DNA from: Lachnospiraceae bacterium
GTDB taxonomy: Bacteria; Bacillota; Clostridia; Lachnospirales; Lachnospiraceae
Length of the DNA: 64,000 nt
NCBI GenBank assembly: GCA_015057825.1
Contig: SVDN01000012.1
Coordinates: 22,074-86,073 of the forward strand
Direction of reading: 5' to 3'
Below are positions 37,647 through 46,983 of this stretch, piece after piece. The notes beneath the pieces were generated by a model that made no database searches, was not told the DNA's origin, and saw only the letters and a list, made by a program, of their open reading frames with translations. The translations under genes were made by a program, and so were the position numbers. How positions within the stretch are numbered: position 1 is the first letter of the stretch; each line of letters opens with the position of its first letter.

Positions 37647-38417
37647 CTATGCTTCCAGCATTTCCACATATTCAAGCTTAATACTCTCCAGGCTTTCGTG
37701 GAGTTCCTCGCTCTTTTTTGCATTTTCGGACAATATTGCATAATCATCTTTGCACTCTTTGAGTATTTCATCGGAAATGTTGTATTTTCTGATCAGATTA
37801 AGCAATACTTCATCATCTTTTTCAATCAAGCATATCATTATCATGTTTTTTAAGTACAGATTGTTTGGATACAAATCAAATGCCGATTTAAACGCCTTGC
37901 CCGCCATATCATACACAAAGAATTTTCCGTAAATCGTGCCGATTGCATAATATATATCCGCATAAAATTTCGTTGTCAAAGACATATCCATTTGCATCAT
38001 AAGAATGGAAAAATAAATCGACAATGCTTTTTCGTACTTGCCCACTTTGTAAAAGCTTTCCGCTTTCATTTGCAGTCTTTCCTGCACACCTTTCTTTTCG
38101 ATTGTTCCCAAAATCGGCTTTATTTTTTCGATTTCATGCTCGTCATAATACATTGTTTCGTTGAAAATAAGCATTACCATCTCTTCTACCGGATACTTGG
38201 CCCCTATCATCTGTTTAAGCTTTTGGGCAAGAGAAGGGCGCGCCAAATCATGCTCGATATAGCTTACCAAACTGTCGTTAAAAAAGGATTTTTCAACCAA
38301 ATATATGTGATTGTACAAGAAATAGCATATTTCTTCCAAGGAATAAACATTCAAATCTATTTCCGATATATGATAAGGCATTCTCGCCTGTTTAGAACAA
38401 ACTCTCAAACCGCTCAT
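37647..38417 (-). CDS. TPR-like protein of the DUF5716/DUF5717 cluster
   Basis: A 256-residue, mostly helical soluble protein. The N-terminal ~110 residues contain a Tyr/Leu-rich helical domain (YSLEEICYFLYNHIYLVEKS). Residues ~115-210 contain two or three TPR-like pairs (ESFYKVGKYEKALSIYFSI, AGKAFKSAFDLYPNNLYLK), and the end is acidic coiled coil. No catalytic motif is seen. It lies 22 bases after the Hsp70-like gene and 23 bases before the coiled-coil membrane gene, so it is firmly within the operon. TPRs commonly bind Hsp70 C termini or client proteins, and the context fits that. Confidence 0.75.
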   Translation of the reverse strand: MSGLRVCSKQARMPYHISEIDLNVYSLEEICYFLYNHIYLVEKSFFNDSLVSYIEHDLARPSLAQKLKQMIGAKYPVEEMVMLIFNETMYYDEHEIEKIKPILGTIEKKGVQERLQMKAESFYKVGKYEKALSIYFSILMMQMDMSLTTKFYADIYYAIGTIYGKFFVYDMAGKAFKSAFDLYPNNLYLKNMIMICLIEKDDEVLLNLIRKYNISDEILKECKDDYAILSENAKKSEELHESLESIKLEYVEMLEA

Positions 38418-38439
38418 AATCTTCTTCTCCCAAATTTCT

Positions 38440-39546
38440 TTAGATGTAGTTATCTACCGGCAAAACATCCTTTATAACCTTTCCGGAAGATTTAAAGAAA
38501 TCTCCGAATCCCAAATCTCTTACCGAAATTTCCAACCTGTTTTTTTGAGTATAAAGCAAAGTTATTTCAACTTTTGTCGTCTTATTCTTACGCTTCGGAA
38601 AAGATTCCAAACTTATGGAATAATTTGTGGTCTGACCCGTTGATGCGGATACAATAACAAAATTTATGATATTGATATCATCCAGCAGACATTGAATCTG
38701 TGTTCCGGCTGCCTGCCAATTGGTTCCTGCCTTCGATAGCAAAAGCCTTGTATTTTTTCCGTTGTGGTCTATTAGAACCGAAACGTCCAAAACCGTCCTG
38801 TCTTCGCTTAATATTCTGAAATCGTCGTAATTAATATGTTCTCTCTCCAGTACACTGAAACAAGCACCTTGCGCATAGAGGTTTTTTCCGATGTAGGCAT
38901 GCTTTATTCCGCCATCTTTGGCTAACATCCTTTTTACTTCGGCAAGGCTGAATTCCTCACCCGTAATATAAAGGGTGGATATCATTTTAGCGGTATGTGC
39001 CTCGTTTAAAATATTGTGGAGACGCCTGTCAAAGGCTTCCTCATCGTCCGGCATCTCTTTGATATAACTGTCTACCAAAACACTGTAAGGATGTTTGCTT
39101 CTAAGAATCGTTATTCTCTTAAGATTTATATATGTTCCGTCATAATTTATCAAAACCGCATCCCCGTTTATGTATGAAGTCATGTCGTTTATGGCGTAAT
39201 ATATAAAGCTTTCGTCATAGTTGACTATATCGACTTTCTTTGGAGAAATTTCCAAATTGGCAAGGGTCTTTCCAAGCTTATCAAGCATTTTCGCATCTTT
39301 TTTCTCGATGGCTATGCCAAGCCTGTCGATTTCAAAACTTCCGACTGTATCCTTAAGCAGTCGTATAAGTCGTCTGAAAAGCAACGAAAAATCTTCCTGC
39401 TCCTTTTCTTCGGGCAGGTAAGGAATCGCAAATCTGCTTTCTCCCTTGATGTAACTTACCGATTCCACTCGGTCTTTTTCTTCATCATAGTAGCAAATTT
39501 GCGCGCAATCTTCATCGATGTCAATTCCTATAGACAAGCTTTTCAT
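38440..39546 (-). CDS. Compact Hsp70-like (ASKHA) protein, DUF5716-like
   Basis: A 368-residue protein. What I see: the N terminus IGIDIDEDCAQ resembles the phosphate-1 loop of actin/Hsp70 ATPases; AVLINYDGTYINL (~130-142) sits where phosphate-2 (DxGGGT) is expected, but its glycines are reduced; ITGEEFSLAEVKRML resembles the adenosine-binding motif. The last ~100 residues (SLESFPKRKNKTTKVEITLL, NRLEISVRDLG) read like the Hsp70 beta substrate-binding domain (the family has F-L-GIP...V-I-VTF-ID-NG-L-VSA-D). There is no helical lid. I recall this family as DUF5716, paired with DUF5717. Inference: a degenerate, lidless Hsp70 that may no longer hydrolyse ATP fast. It lies between the 1187-residue protein gene and the TPR gene. 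Confidence 0.68.
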   Translation of the reverse strand: MKSLSIGIDIDEDCAQICYYDEEKDRVESVSYIKGESRFAIPYLPEEKEQEDFSLLFRRLIRLLKDTVGSFEIDRLGIAIEKKDAKMLDKLGKTLANLEISPKKVDIVNYDESFIYYAINDMTSYINGDAVLINYDGTYINLKRITILRSKHPYSVLVDSYIKEMPDDEEAFDRRLHNILNEAHTAKMISTLYITGEEFSLAEVKRMLAKDGGIKHAYIGKNLYAQGACFSVLEREHINYDDFRILSEDRTVLDVSVLIDHNGKNTRLLLSKAGTNWQAAGTQIQCLLDDINIINFVIVSASTGQTTNYSISLESFPKRKNKTTKVEITLLYTQKNRLEISVRDLGFGDFFKSSGKVIKDVLPVDNYI

Positions 39547-39570
39547 TTATATTTTTGTCTCCGTACCGTA

Positions 39571-42500
39571 TTACACGCCGTTTTTTATATCAAAATACAT
39601 ATCAGCGGCTGATTTTCTTAATTGATAATTATCAACGATTTCGTTGTAATCTGCCATATCTTCCCTTGATTTTGCCTCAATCATGGAGTTGATAAGGCCA
39701 TATCTCGTTTCCTTATCGTTGCGTTCCAATCCGTCGAAACAAACGCTTTTGCTTTCCCGCACCTTTTCATCCTCAGCATTCAAAACAACTATCTTATAAT
39801 CCAAAGTCTGTCCGAAAAATACTGTAATTTCCAAGGTATACAGACCATCAAGAATCTTTTTCATGCTTTGTTTTTCGTAGTATTTTTCTTCTCCGTTTTT
39901 TTCTCTTATGGTGTAAGTCACATAAGGATGCTTATCATCTTCGTTTCTGTACTCGATAACATAACCGTCTTTTTCAAAAAACGGTATTTCGCATTTATCG
40001 ATGAAGCTGTTGAAGCAATTAAGGCTCATGCCCCTAAGGCTTAAATCTCTCATAAGCCTTTCTATGGTTTTTTTGCAATTATCGTCCAATTCTTTATCTT
40101 TGTGATAATCAATATATGCGAGCTTTATAGTATCCGGAGTCCATATTTTTTCATTAAGGAGTATTGCCGCAAATTTAATGATATTAGGCGATATGGCAAT
40201 ATTTTTAATCAGATACTCATAACATTTCTTTGAAATATAAGCCTGTTTTATGGTCCTGTTAAAGCCTTCGTAAAAATACTTCTCAAATGCCTCCTCTACC
40301 TTTTCGTTATCTTTGTTTGAGAACATTGAGTGTACGAGTATATTTTCGAGCAGTTCCACGCTTTCAAAATCGAATTTAACCGATGCTTCGTATATTTCAA
40401 TAAGTTCGCTTACCGTTCCTTCATAGTATCTGCTTAAATATCCGAGTATTTTGTCATTGTATTTGCCGCATTTAAGGGCATGAAGGCTCATATCCAAAAG
40501 AACCTTATTGTATTTTTCTTCTCCCACAACATCAAAAAGATATACGCAAAGTTTAAATGCTCTGTTGGGACTGATATTATAAATGTTGTATTTTTCGATA
40601 TAATTCAACGCATCATCATACATGCCTTGCATTATCATAAGTTCCGCAAGCTTACTTCTGCTGTTTTTGTTCATTTCGTAATTTGCGAAACGTGTAATAA
40701 ACATGGCAACCGCATCGTCATCATAGAATTCGTAGTAGTAATCCACCATGTTTTCCATAAATTCTTTGCGATATTCGCTTCTCAAAAGCTCTGATGCATA
40801 CAAGAGCTCGACTTTATCAAATACCGACATCATATCCTTGCTGAATTTAAGGTATTGATTAATATATGCAATCAGCATATATCTGTCCGGTGTGCCTTCC
40901 ACAATGTTCTTTTTTATGATTTTTTCCGCACCAAAGAGTCTGGTAATCGAATACTTAATGGACTTTCCGTGCATTCCGCCGTAAACATCCCTAAATATAA
41001 TTACCGGATTGTCTGTATATATTTTCAAATACGCAACTCCGTCTTTAAGCTTTTCAATTTGCGGAATCGCTAGTTCTTTATGATAAACCAATACCTCATT
41101 CACGTCAGGGTTATGACATTCAATTTTGTATGTATTGGCAATATCCGTTATATTGTCGATTTCCTGTTCTTCAAGAATTTCATCTGTTATAACCGCTTTG
41201 TAAATAATAGCCAGCTTCTCGTCGATTCTTCCCGCTATAAGCTGCATAACGGCATATTTCTCCATCAAAGGCAAGAATTTTCTGTAATACTCTTCAATCT
41301 TGTCTCTGTTTAGTACCAAGTTTGCAAACAAGTAGGATTGTTTGCCGTAAAGGCTGGATGTGTTGTAGCTAAAATACATCAAAACATTCTTTGGCAAAAT
41401 GCTGTAATCATTTTCGTCAATGGAAGCGATATAATTCTCATAAAGACTGACTATTTTCATTTCCTGCTCAATAGCCTTTTCGTAGTATTTATGATAAATT
41501 CGCGCTGTTTTGTTACCCGCAATCAGCTGGCTTACCAATGCTTCCAGGATATAGTTGAAGCCTGTTTTGTCATATTGAATTACAAGTATCTCGCAAAGCT
41601 GGGAGCTGAAGTTTTTCTCTTCTTTTGCAAGGTCGGAAAGCTGCATAATTACGTCATTATCAAGACAATCCCATTTTACTCCGAAAGACAATACTTGCAG
41701 TTCGAAATTCGTGATATTGCGCACCAGATCCGGGCTTGCATTAATAAGTTCCAAGGCTTCGTAGTACATAATCGGGCTTTTGCATCCCTGATAAAAATGA
41801 AATTTTATCTTTGCATAACGATCTTCGTAATCTTCTCCGTCGGATTCTTCCAAATGCATCAATACCCAGTAAATCTTCCAATTGTCCGGGAATTCCTCAT
41901 AAAACTCTTTAACTTTGTTAAGAGCCTTTTTGGTATAGTCATCGTCTTGTTTTTCCAAACTTCTGACATATAAATAATAGCAATACAAAACCGGATAAGC
42001 CCATTTTTGCTCGATTATATAATCCGCAACATATTCAAGCAGATTTGAAGCTTCTTTTTTTCTATCCTCCGTACTCAACAAAAGCTGAGCCTTATAAATT
42101 GTTAAAAATACAGTATCCTCATCCGTATCCGATACTTCGTTTAAATACTCGAGAGAGTGATAAATCCACTCGTTTTTATCGATTTTTCCGGTTCTGACCC
42201 TCAAATAAGTCTGCATCAGGTCGTATATTGTTTTCTTCGGATTTGCATCGCTTACAAATATTCTTATTGCGTTGTAAACCGTAACATTGTATTCCAGAGT
42301 TTGGTTAAAGGTTCTGAATACGATTCTTCCGAAGTTTTTGCCGCTGTGAAGCTTTGTGCTGTCGATTATGTAGGAAACCTCGCATGCATTTGCCACAAAA
42401 TCGTTTGTTGTGACGCTTGTTTTGTTAAATTTAATGAACTCGTCATCACAGAGAATATCGATTTTCTCGTAACCCCAAGTGGTTTTCTTTAAGTTTAACT

Positions 42501-43134
42501 TTATCAACACATCATCGAAAACGTCTTCAAAATAATCGTCATGCTGGTCAAGATCCAACAAAATCTTATCTTTCAAGCCCATTTCGATTAAAAATTCTTC
42601 CAATGCCGCTTTTTTGTCAACATCAGCCATCAATCCTTCATATACGGCTATTGCATGAGAATTCCCCCTAAGGAAATGATTTTTAAAGTCCTCCGAAATA
42701 AAATAACCGAAAGCCGTTTCAAAATCGGTACTTACGAATTTTGCAAATTCTTCCGGGCTGTTTATTCTGACATCACCGATTTTGGCTACGCTTTCTTCAA
42801 TCTGCACATGCAAAGGAATTACTATTTCTCCTCCACTGCTGATTATTTTAATTTCTCCGTCTATTGTGTCATTATCCACCATATCGATTGTGGAAATCTT
42901 GTATTTAACCGTATGTTTTGAATCATTGAATCTGTCGGTCAATATTTCAAACAAGGGATTATCGCATTGAATCAAGCCTTTTACATCTTTTCCGCTTTTT
43001 GATTCTATTTCAAAACTTCCGTCAAAAATCACACCTGCCTCGATTTTCAAATCGATTTTGTCAACAGATGTTTTTATTTTTAAATCGTCATATTCATATA
43101 TGCCCTTTGCCAACTTGGTAACTAATTCTAACAA
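39571..43134 (-). CDS. Giant beta-sandwich/helical-repeat protein, DUF5717-like
   Basis: A 1187-residue soluble protein. Residues ~15-125 form an Ig-like beta-sandwich (IEAGVIFDGSFEIESKSGKD), a helical spacer follows, and a second sandwich lies at ~225-295. Residues ~300-1040 form a long run of helix pairs of TPR-like spacing, rich in Tyr and Asp. The C-terminal ~130 residues contain a further beta domain (ITVFFGQTLDYKIVVLN). No signal peptide or membrane segment. I recall the family as DUF5717 of Lachnospiraceae, with no known function. It follows rarA by 20 bases and precedes the Hsp70-like gene by 24 bases. The shape suggests a large adaptor or cytoplasmic scaffold, possibly holding clients for the Hsp70-like partner. 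Confidence 0.7.
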   Translation of the reverse strand: MLELVTKLAKGIYEYDDLKIKTSVDKIDLKIEAGVIFDGSFEIESKSGKDVKGLIQCDNPLFEILTDRFNDSKHTVKYKISTIDMVDNDTIDGEIKIISSGGEIVIPLHVQIEESVAKIGDVRINSPEEFAKFVSTDFETAFGYFISEDFKNHFLRGNSHAIAVYEGLMADVDKKAALEEFLIEMGLKDKILLDLDQHDDYFEDVFDDVLIKLNLKKTTWGYEKIDILCDDEFIKFNKTSVTTNDFVANACEVSYIIDSTKLHSGKNFGRIVFRTFNQTLEYNVTVYNAIRIFVSDANPKKTIYDLMQTYLRVRTGKIDKNEWIYHSLEYLNEVSDTDEDTVFLTIYKAQLLLSTEDRKKEASNLLEYVADYIIEQKWAYPVLYCYYLYVRSLEKQDDDYTKKALNKVKEFYEEFPDNWKIYWVLMHLEESDGEDYEDRYAKIKFHFYQGCKSPIMYYEALELINASPDLVRNITNFELQVLSFGVKWDCLDNDVIMQLSDLAKEEKNFSSQLCEILVIQYDKTGFNYILEALVSQLIAGNKTARIYHKYYEKAIEQEMKIVSLYENYIASIDENDYSILPKNVLMYFSYNTSSLYGKQSYLFANLVLNRDKIEEYYRKFLPLMEKYAVMQLIAGRIDEKLAIIYKAVITDEILEEQEIDNITDIANTYKIECHNPDVNEVLVYHKELAIPQIEKLKDGVAYLKIYTDNPVIIFRDVYGGMHGKSIKYSITRLFGAEKIIKKNIVEGTPDRYMLIAYINQYLKFSKDMMSVFDKVELLYASELLRSEYRKEFMENMVDYYYEFYDDDAVAMFITRFANYEMNKNSRSKLAELMIMQGMYDDALNYIEKYNIYNISPNRAFKLCVYLFDVVGEEKYNKVLLDMSLHALKCGKYNDKILGYLSRYYEGTVSELIEIYEASVKFDFESVELLENILVHSMFSNKDNEKVEEAFEKYFYEGFNRTIKQAYISKKCYEYLIKNIAISPNIIKFAAILLNEKIWTPDTIKLAYIDYHKDKELDDNCKKTIERLMRDLSLRGMSLNCFNSFIDKCEIPFFEKDGYVIEYRNEDDKHPYVTYTIREKNGEEKYYEKQSMKKILDGLYTLEITVFFGQTLDYKIVVLNAEDEKVRESKSVCFDGLERNDKETRYGLINSMIEAKSREDMADYNEIVDNYQLRKSAADMYFDIKNGV

Positions 43135-43154
43135 GCTTATTTCCTCGTTTTTAA

Positions 43155-44483
43155 TTATTTCTTTTTATTGTCTTTTATTAAGTCAAAATAGTCTTTTATC
43201 TTTTTTTCATATCCGATATCCGTCGGTTCGTAAAAAACTTTGCCTAAAAGCTCATCCGGCAAATATTGCTGTTCGACATAATGATTGTCGAAATCATGGG
43301 CATATTTGTAGCCCAAACCGTGACCGAGTTTTGCTGCTCCTTTATAATGAGCATCTTGCAAATGCGTCGGTATTGATTCGATATTCGTGGACTTCACTGC
43401 ACTTATTGCTTTTTCAACAGCGAGATATGCAGCATTGCTTTTCGGCGCCGTTGCAACATATATTGCCGCCTCCGACAAAGGAATCCTTGCTTCGGGCATT
43501 CCCAATTGGTGAACGGCCTGTGCCGCACTTACCGCAACGCTTAAAGCCATGGGATCGGCCAGACCCACATCTTCCGCTGCACATATCATGATTCTTCTTG
43601 CGATGAATGTTACACTTTCTCCCGCTTCCAACATTCTGGCAAGATAATATACGGCCGCATCGGGATCCGACCCTCTCATGCTTTTAATAAAAGCCGATAT
43701 TGTGTCGTAATGATTGTCTCCGTCTTTATCATATCGAAGAACTCTTTTTTGCACGCAATCTCCGATGATTTTTGATGTTATATGTATTATTCCGTCTTCG
43801 CTTCTGTCAGTTGTAAGTACGGCAAGTTCAATGGCATTTAGAGCTGTTCTTGCATCACCCGAAGAAACCGATGCCAAAAAATGCACCGCATCTTCATCTA
43901 TTTCGGCTTTATATGCACCCATGCCTTTTTCTTCGTCATTAACAGCCCTGTATATCAATTCTTCAATATCCGAATCCTCCAAAGCTTTCAATTCGAATAT
44001 TGCAGAACGGGATATTAAAGCGTTATTAACTTCAAAATACGGATTTTCCGTGGTTGCGCCAATCAAAATCACTGTTCCGTCTTCCACAAAAGGAAGCAAA
44101 TAATCTTGTTGTGCTTTATTAAATCTATGAATTTCGTCTATAAAAAGGATTGTTTTTTTATCGAACATGGCAATATTGTTCTTTGCCGATTCGACTACCT
44201 CTTCAATGTCTTTTTTACCCGCAACGGTTGCGTTGAGTTGTTTAAATTCCGATTTTGTTGTGTTCGCAATGACTTTTGCTATGGTTGTTTTTCCGGTGCC
44301 CGGAGGCCCATAGAAAATGAGAGAGCTGATCTTATCAGCTTTTATTGCACGATACAAAAGCTTGTCTTTGCCTATAATATGCTTTTGACCCACTATCTCG
44401 TCAAGACTTTCCGGCCTTAAACGCGCAGCCAACGGCGATTCTTTTTTTAAGTTTTGTTCATGCATGTAATCAAAAAGATCCAT
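43155..44483 (-). CDS. rarA: Replication-associated recombination protein RarA (MgsA)
   Basis: A 442-residue AAA+ ATPase of the clamp-loader clade that acts at stalled replication forks. Motifs: RPESLDEIVGQKHI near the start, Walker A GPPGTGKT, Walker B FIDEIHRFN, sensor 1 GATTENP, and the C-terminal MgsA domain with the RGSDPDAAVYYLARM stretch. The start at 44483 follows GAGAGG by ten bases; a TTG 21 bases upstream is possible but unsupported. First gene of the long minus-strand run through valS. It is probably not functionally linked to the DUF genes, only co-transcribed. Confidence 0.95.
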   Translation of the reverse strand: MDLFDYMHEQNLKKESPLAARLRPESLDEIVGQKHIIGKDKLLYRAIKADKISSLIFYGPPGTGKTTIAKVIANTTKSEFKQLNATVAGKKDIEEVVESAKNNIAMFDKKTILFIDEIHRFNKAQQDYLLPFVEDGTVILIGATTENPYFEVNNALISRSAIFELKALEDSDIEELIYRAVNDEEKGMGAYKAEIDEDAVHFLASVSSGDARTALNAIELAVLTTDRSEDGIIHITSKIIGDCVQKRVLRYDKDGDNHYDTISAFIKSMRGSDPDAAVYYLARMLEAGESVTFIARRIMICAAEDVGLADPMALSVAVSAAQAVHQLGMPEARIPLSEAAIYVATAPKSNAAYLAVEKAISAVKSTNIESIPTHLQDAHYKGAAKLGHGLGYKYAHDFDNHYVEQQYLPDELLGKVFYEPTDIGYEKKIKDYFDLIKDNKKK

Positions 44484-44605
44484 TTTAAAAATACCTCTCG
44501 ACAATCATATAAATTTTACCATTAAATAAGAAATAATTCTACTGTTTTATTTGCATTTTCGCTATTGTGGATGCCGCCTTCAATTTAACTTTTTTCTTAA
44601 TTTGC

Positions 44606-44635
44606 TTGCTTAAACAATAGCCCTTGTGGTAGAAT
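44606..44635 (+). promoter_or_regulatory. Candidate promoter for citrate synthase
   Basis: TTGCTT (44606-44611), 18-base spacer, TAGAAT (44630-44635), about 34 bases before the start. Confidence 0.45.
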
Positions 44636-44669
44636 TATTTGAATTATTTATATTAAGGAGTTGATCAGC

Positions 44670-46049
44670 TTGTTTGATAGGTCAGGTGAAAATCCATTTA
44701 CACAAATAACGCCGGAAATATCAGTTCTTTCCGACTTATGTATTGAAAATACAAATATAGATCCGAAATTATACGACAAATACGAAGTAAAACGAGGACT
44801 TCGTGACATAAACGGTAAAGGTGTACTTACCGGTCTTACAGAAATTGCGGAGGTTAAATCCTATACCATAGATGACGGTGAAATGATTCCCTGTCCCGGT
44901 AAGCTTTACTACCGCGGCTACGACATAGAAAAGCTTGTTGACGGTTTCACAAGCGAGAACCGATTCGGCTTTGAAGAAGTTACATTTCTTCTTCTTTTCG
45001 GCAAATTACCTACGAGAGAAGAATTGAAAATGTTCTGCAATACTCTTAGTTTTTATCATTCATTGCCTACAAACTTCGTAAGAGATATTATCATGAAGGC
45101 TCCGAGCAAAGATATGATGAACACACTTGCGAGAGCCGTTTTAACCATGTATTCCTATGATGATTTGGCCGACGATACATCCATTCCCAACGTTCTTCGC
45201 CAATGCATTCAGTTAATTGCGCTTTTTCCGCAATTTTCGGTTTACGGTTATCAAGCTTATAAACATTATCATGACGGACAAAGCTTATTTATACACTCGC
45301 CGAACCCTGAATTTTCCACCGCGGAAAATATCTTAAGAATGCTCCGTCCCGACAGTAAATTCACGGATTTGGAAGCAAAGATATTAGACCTTGCTCTTGT
45401 ACTTCATGCCGATCACGGCGGCGGTAACAACTCCACCTTTACAAACCATGTTGTTACTTCCACGGGCACGGATACATATTCTGCAATGGCCGCATCTTTA
45501 GGCTCTCTCAAAGGTCCTAAACACGGCGGTGCCAACATCAAAGTTATGCAGATGTTTGAAAACATAAAAGAAAACGTTCACGATTGGGAAGACGAAGAAG
45601 AAGTTCGTTCATATTTGAACAAAATCGTCAACAAAGAAGCTTTCGATCAAAAAGGTCTTATTTACGGTATCGGTCATGCGGTTTATACCATATCCGATCC
45701 GCGTGCGACAATATTTAAAGGATTCGTTGAAAAGCTTTCCAAAGCCAAAGGATGTGACAAAGAATTCGCCCTTTACAAAAACGTGGAAAAGCTTGCTCCT
45801 GAGGTCATTAAAGCTCACCGCACAATGCACAGAGACAACATCAGCTTCAATGTCGACTTTTACAGCGGTTTCGTTTATAACATGCTCGGTCTTCCTCAAG
45901 AGCTCTACACACCGATTTTCGCAATTGCAAGAATTTCCGGATGGAGCGCTCATCGCATCGAGGAACTTCTTTGCGGCGGAAAAATTATTCGTCCTGCTTA
46001 CAAGAATGTTATCAAACATGTTGATTATATACCGATGAATAACAGATAG
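44670..46049 (+). CDS. Citrate synthase
   Basis: Condenses oxaloacetate and acetyl-CoA to citrate, feeding 2-oxoglutarate and glutamate synthesis in an incomplete TCA cycle. The 459-residue protein has the family signature around HADHGGGNNSTF (first active-site His), KHGGAN, GIGHAVYT (second His) and the late catalytic Asp in NVDFYSG. The N-terminal ~60 residues extend beyond the short bacterial form. Two TTG codons are available; the one at 44670 is nine bases from AAGGAG, while that at 44661 abuts it. No aconitase or isocitrate dehydrogenase gene is adjacent. A terminator follows. 2-Methylcitrate synthase activity cannot be ruled out. Confidence 0.93.
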   Translation: MFDRSGENPFTQITPEISVLSDLCIENTNIDPKLYDKYEVKRGLRDINGKGVLTGLTEIAEVKSYTIDDGEMIPCPGKLYYRGYDIEKLVDGFTSENRFGFEEVTFLLLFGKLPTREELKMFCNTLSFYHSLPTNFVRDIIMKAPSKDMMNTLARAVLTMYSYDDLADDTSIPNVLRQCIQLIALFPQFSVYGYQAYKHYHDGQSLFIHSPNPEFSTAENILRMLRPDSKFTDLEAKILDLALVLHADHGGGNNSTFTNHVVTSTGTDTYSAMAASLGSLKGPKHGGANIKVMQMFENIKENVHDWEDEEEVRSYLNKIVNKEAFDQKGLIYGIGHAVYTISDPRATIFKGFVEKLSKAKGCDKEFALYKNVEKLAPEVIKAHRTMHRDNISFNVDFYSGFVYNMLGLPQELYTPIFAIARISGWSAHRIEELLCGGKIIRPAYKNVIKHVDYIPMNNR

Positions 46050-46058
46050 TTTATTTAC

Positions 46059-46087
46059 AAAGGCAATGATTTAATCATTGCCTTTTT
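46059..46087 (+). terminator. Intrinsic terminator after citrate synthase
   Basis: AAAGGCAATGAT (46059-46070) pairs with ATCATTGCCTTT (46074-46085), then T-run. Confidence 0.88.
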
Positions 46088-46104
46088 CTTATATTCTTTT
46101 TATG

Positions 46105-46133
46105 ATGAAATCGCCTTAAAAATTTGCTATATT
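46105..46133 (+). promoter_or_regulatory. Candidate promoter for truA
   Basis: ATGAAA (46105-46110), 17-base spacer, TATATT (46128-46133) with a TGn extension, about 30 bases before the ATG. Confidence 0.45.
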
Positions 46134-46164
46134 AATATTAGAATTTTAAACAGGGAGACAAATT

Positions 46165-46902
46165 ATGAAGAATTTTTGTTTAACGGTTCAATACGACGGT
46201 AGCAGATATAAAGGTTGGGCAAAGCAAAAGAACTTGGAAAATACCATCCAAGGGAAGCTTGAGAATATAATGTCCAAACTTTTCAACAAAAATGTGGAAG
46301 TCCTCGGTTCCGGAAGAACCGATGCCGGTGTACATGCAAAAGGTCAGGTATGTAACTTTCATGTGGACAGCGATTTAAGCGCACAAGAAGTAATGGACTA
46401 TGCAAACACATATCTCCCCGAAGATATTGCCGTTGTGGATGCCAAAGAAGCCAGCGAAAGATTTCATGCCAGATACAATGTAGGCAGCAAAAAATACGTC
46501 TACACTATCGATAATGCTTCCAAGCCAAATGTCTTTCAACGCAAGTATACTTGGAATATCCCCGGAAAGCTAAACTTAAAAGCAATGAGAATTGCAGCTT
46601 CGAATCTCGTGGGAACTTTTGATTTTACAAGCTTTACAGACCTTACAAAGACTAATAAATCCACAATCAAAACAATCGAAAAAATCGAGATTGAAAAAAA
46701 GGGAGATTTCATTTTTATATCGGTTAAGGGTGACGGATTCTTATATCATATGGTTAGGATTATTGTGGGAACCCTGGTAGAAGTCGGAAAAGGCGAAAGA
46801 ACTCCCGAGAGCATAATCGCTACATTAAAGGAAAAATGCCGAAGAGAAGCAGGTGCCTTAGCACCCGCCAAAGGACTTTGTCTGGAAAAGGTTTATTATT
46901 GA
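46165..46902 (+). CDS. truA: tRNA pseudouridine synthase TruA
   Basis: A 245-residue enzyme that converts uridines 38-40 in the tRNA anticodon stem to pseudouridine. The catalytic Asp53 lies in GSGRTDAGVHAKGQ. Other conserved segments are the N-terminal YDGSRYKGWAKQ and the C-terminal GDGFLYHMVR with the Arg/Gly-rich return. The start follows CAGGGAG. It lies alone between the citrate synthase terminator and a long hairpin with T-run. Full length for the family. Confidence 0.96.
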   Translation: MKNFCLTVQYDGSRYKGWAKQKNLENTIQGKLENIMSKLFNKNVEVLGSGRTDAGVHAKGQVCNFHVDSDLSAQEVMDYANTYLPEDIAVVDAKEASERFHARYNVGSKKYVYTIDNASKPNVFQRKYTWNIPGKLNLKAMRIAASNLVGTFDFTSFTDLTKTNKSTIKTIEKIEIEKKGDFIFISVKGDGFLYHMVRIIVGTLVEVGKGERTPESIIATLKEKCRREAGALAPAKGLCLEKVYY

Positions 46903-46928
46903 TTGGAATTTTGAAAATAATTGTATTG

Positions 46929-46983
46929 AAAAAAGTGATGGCTTGTTATATACTTTACATAATGTTAGCACCATCATTTTTTT
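46929..46983 (+). terminator. Hairpin with T-run after truA
   Basis: AAAAAAGTGATGGC pairs with GCACCATCATTTTTTT (one G-T pair, bulge near the loop) across a ~25-base loop, ending in seven Ts at 46977-46983. The loop also contains a possible promoter for the next gene (TTGAAA 46926, 17 bases, TATACT 46949). Confidence 0.55.

Noticed and set aside
41338..41973. A 211-codon plus-strand open frame inside the giant DUF5717-like gene
   Set aside because: It is antisense to an intact 1187-codon frame, with no start signal or recognisable domain.
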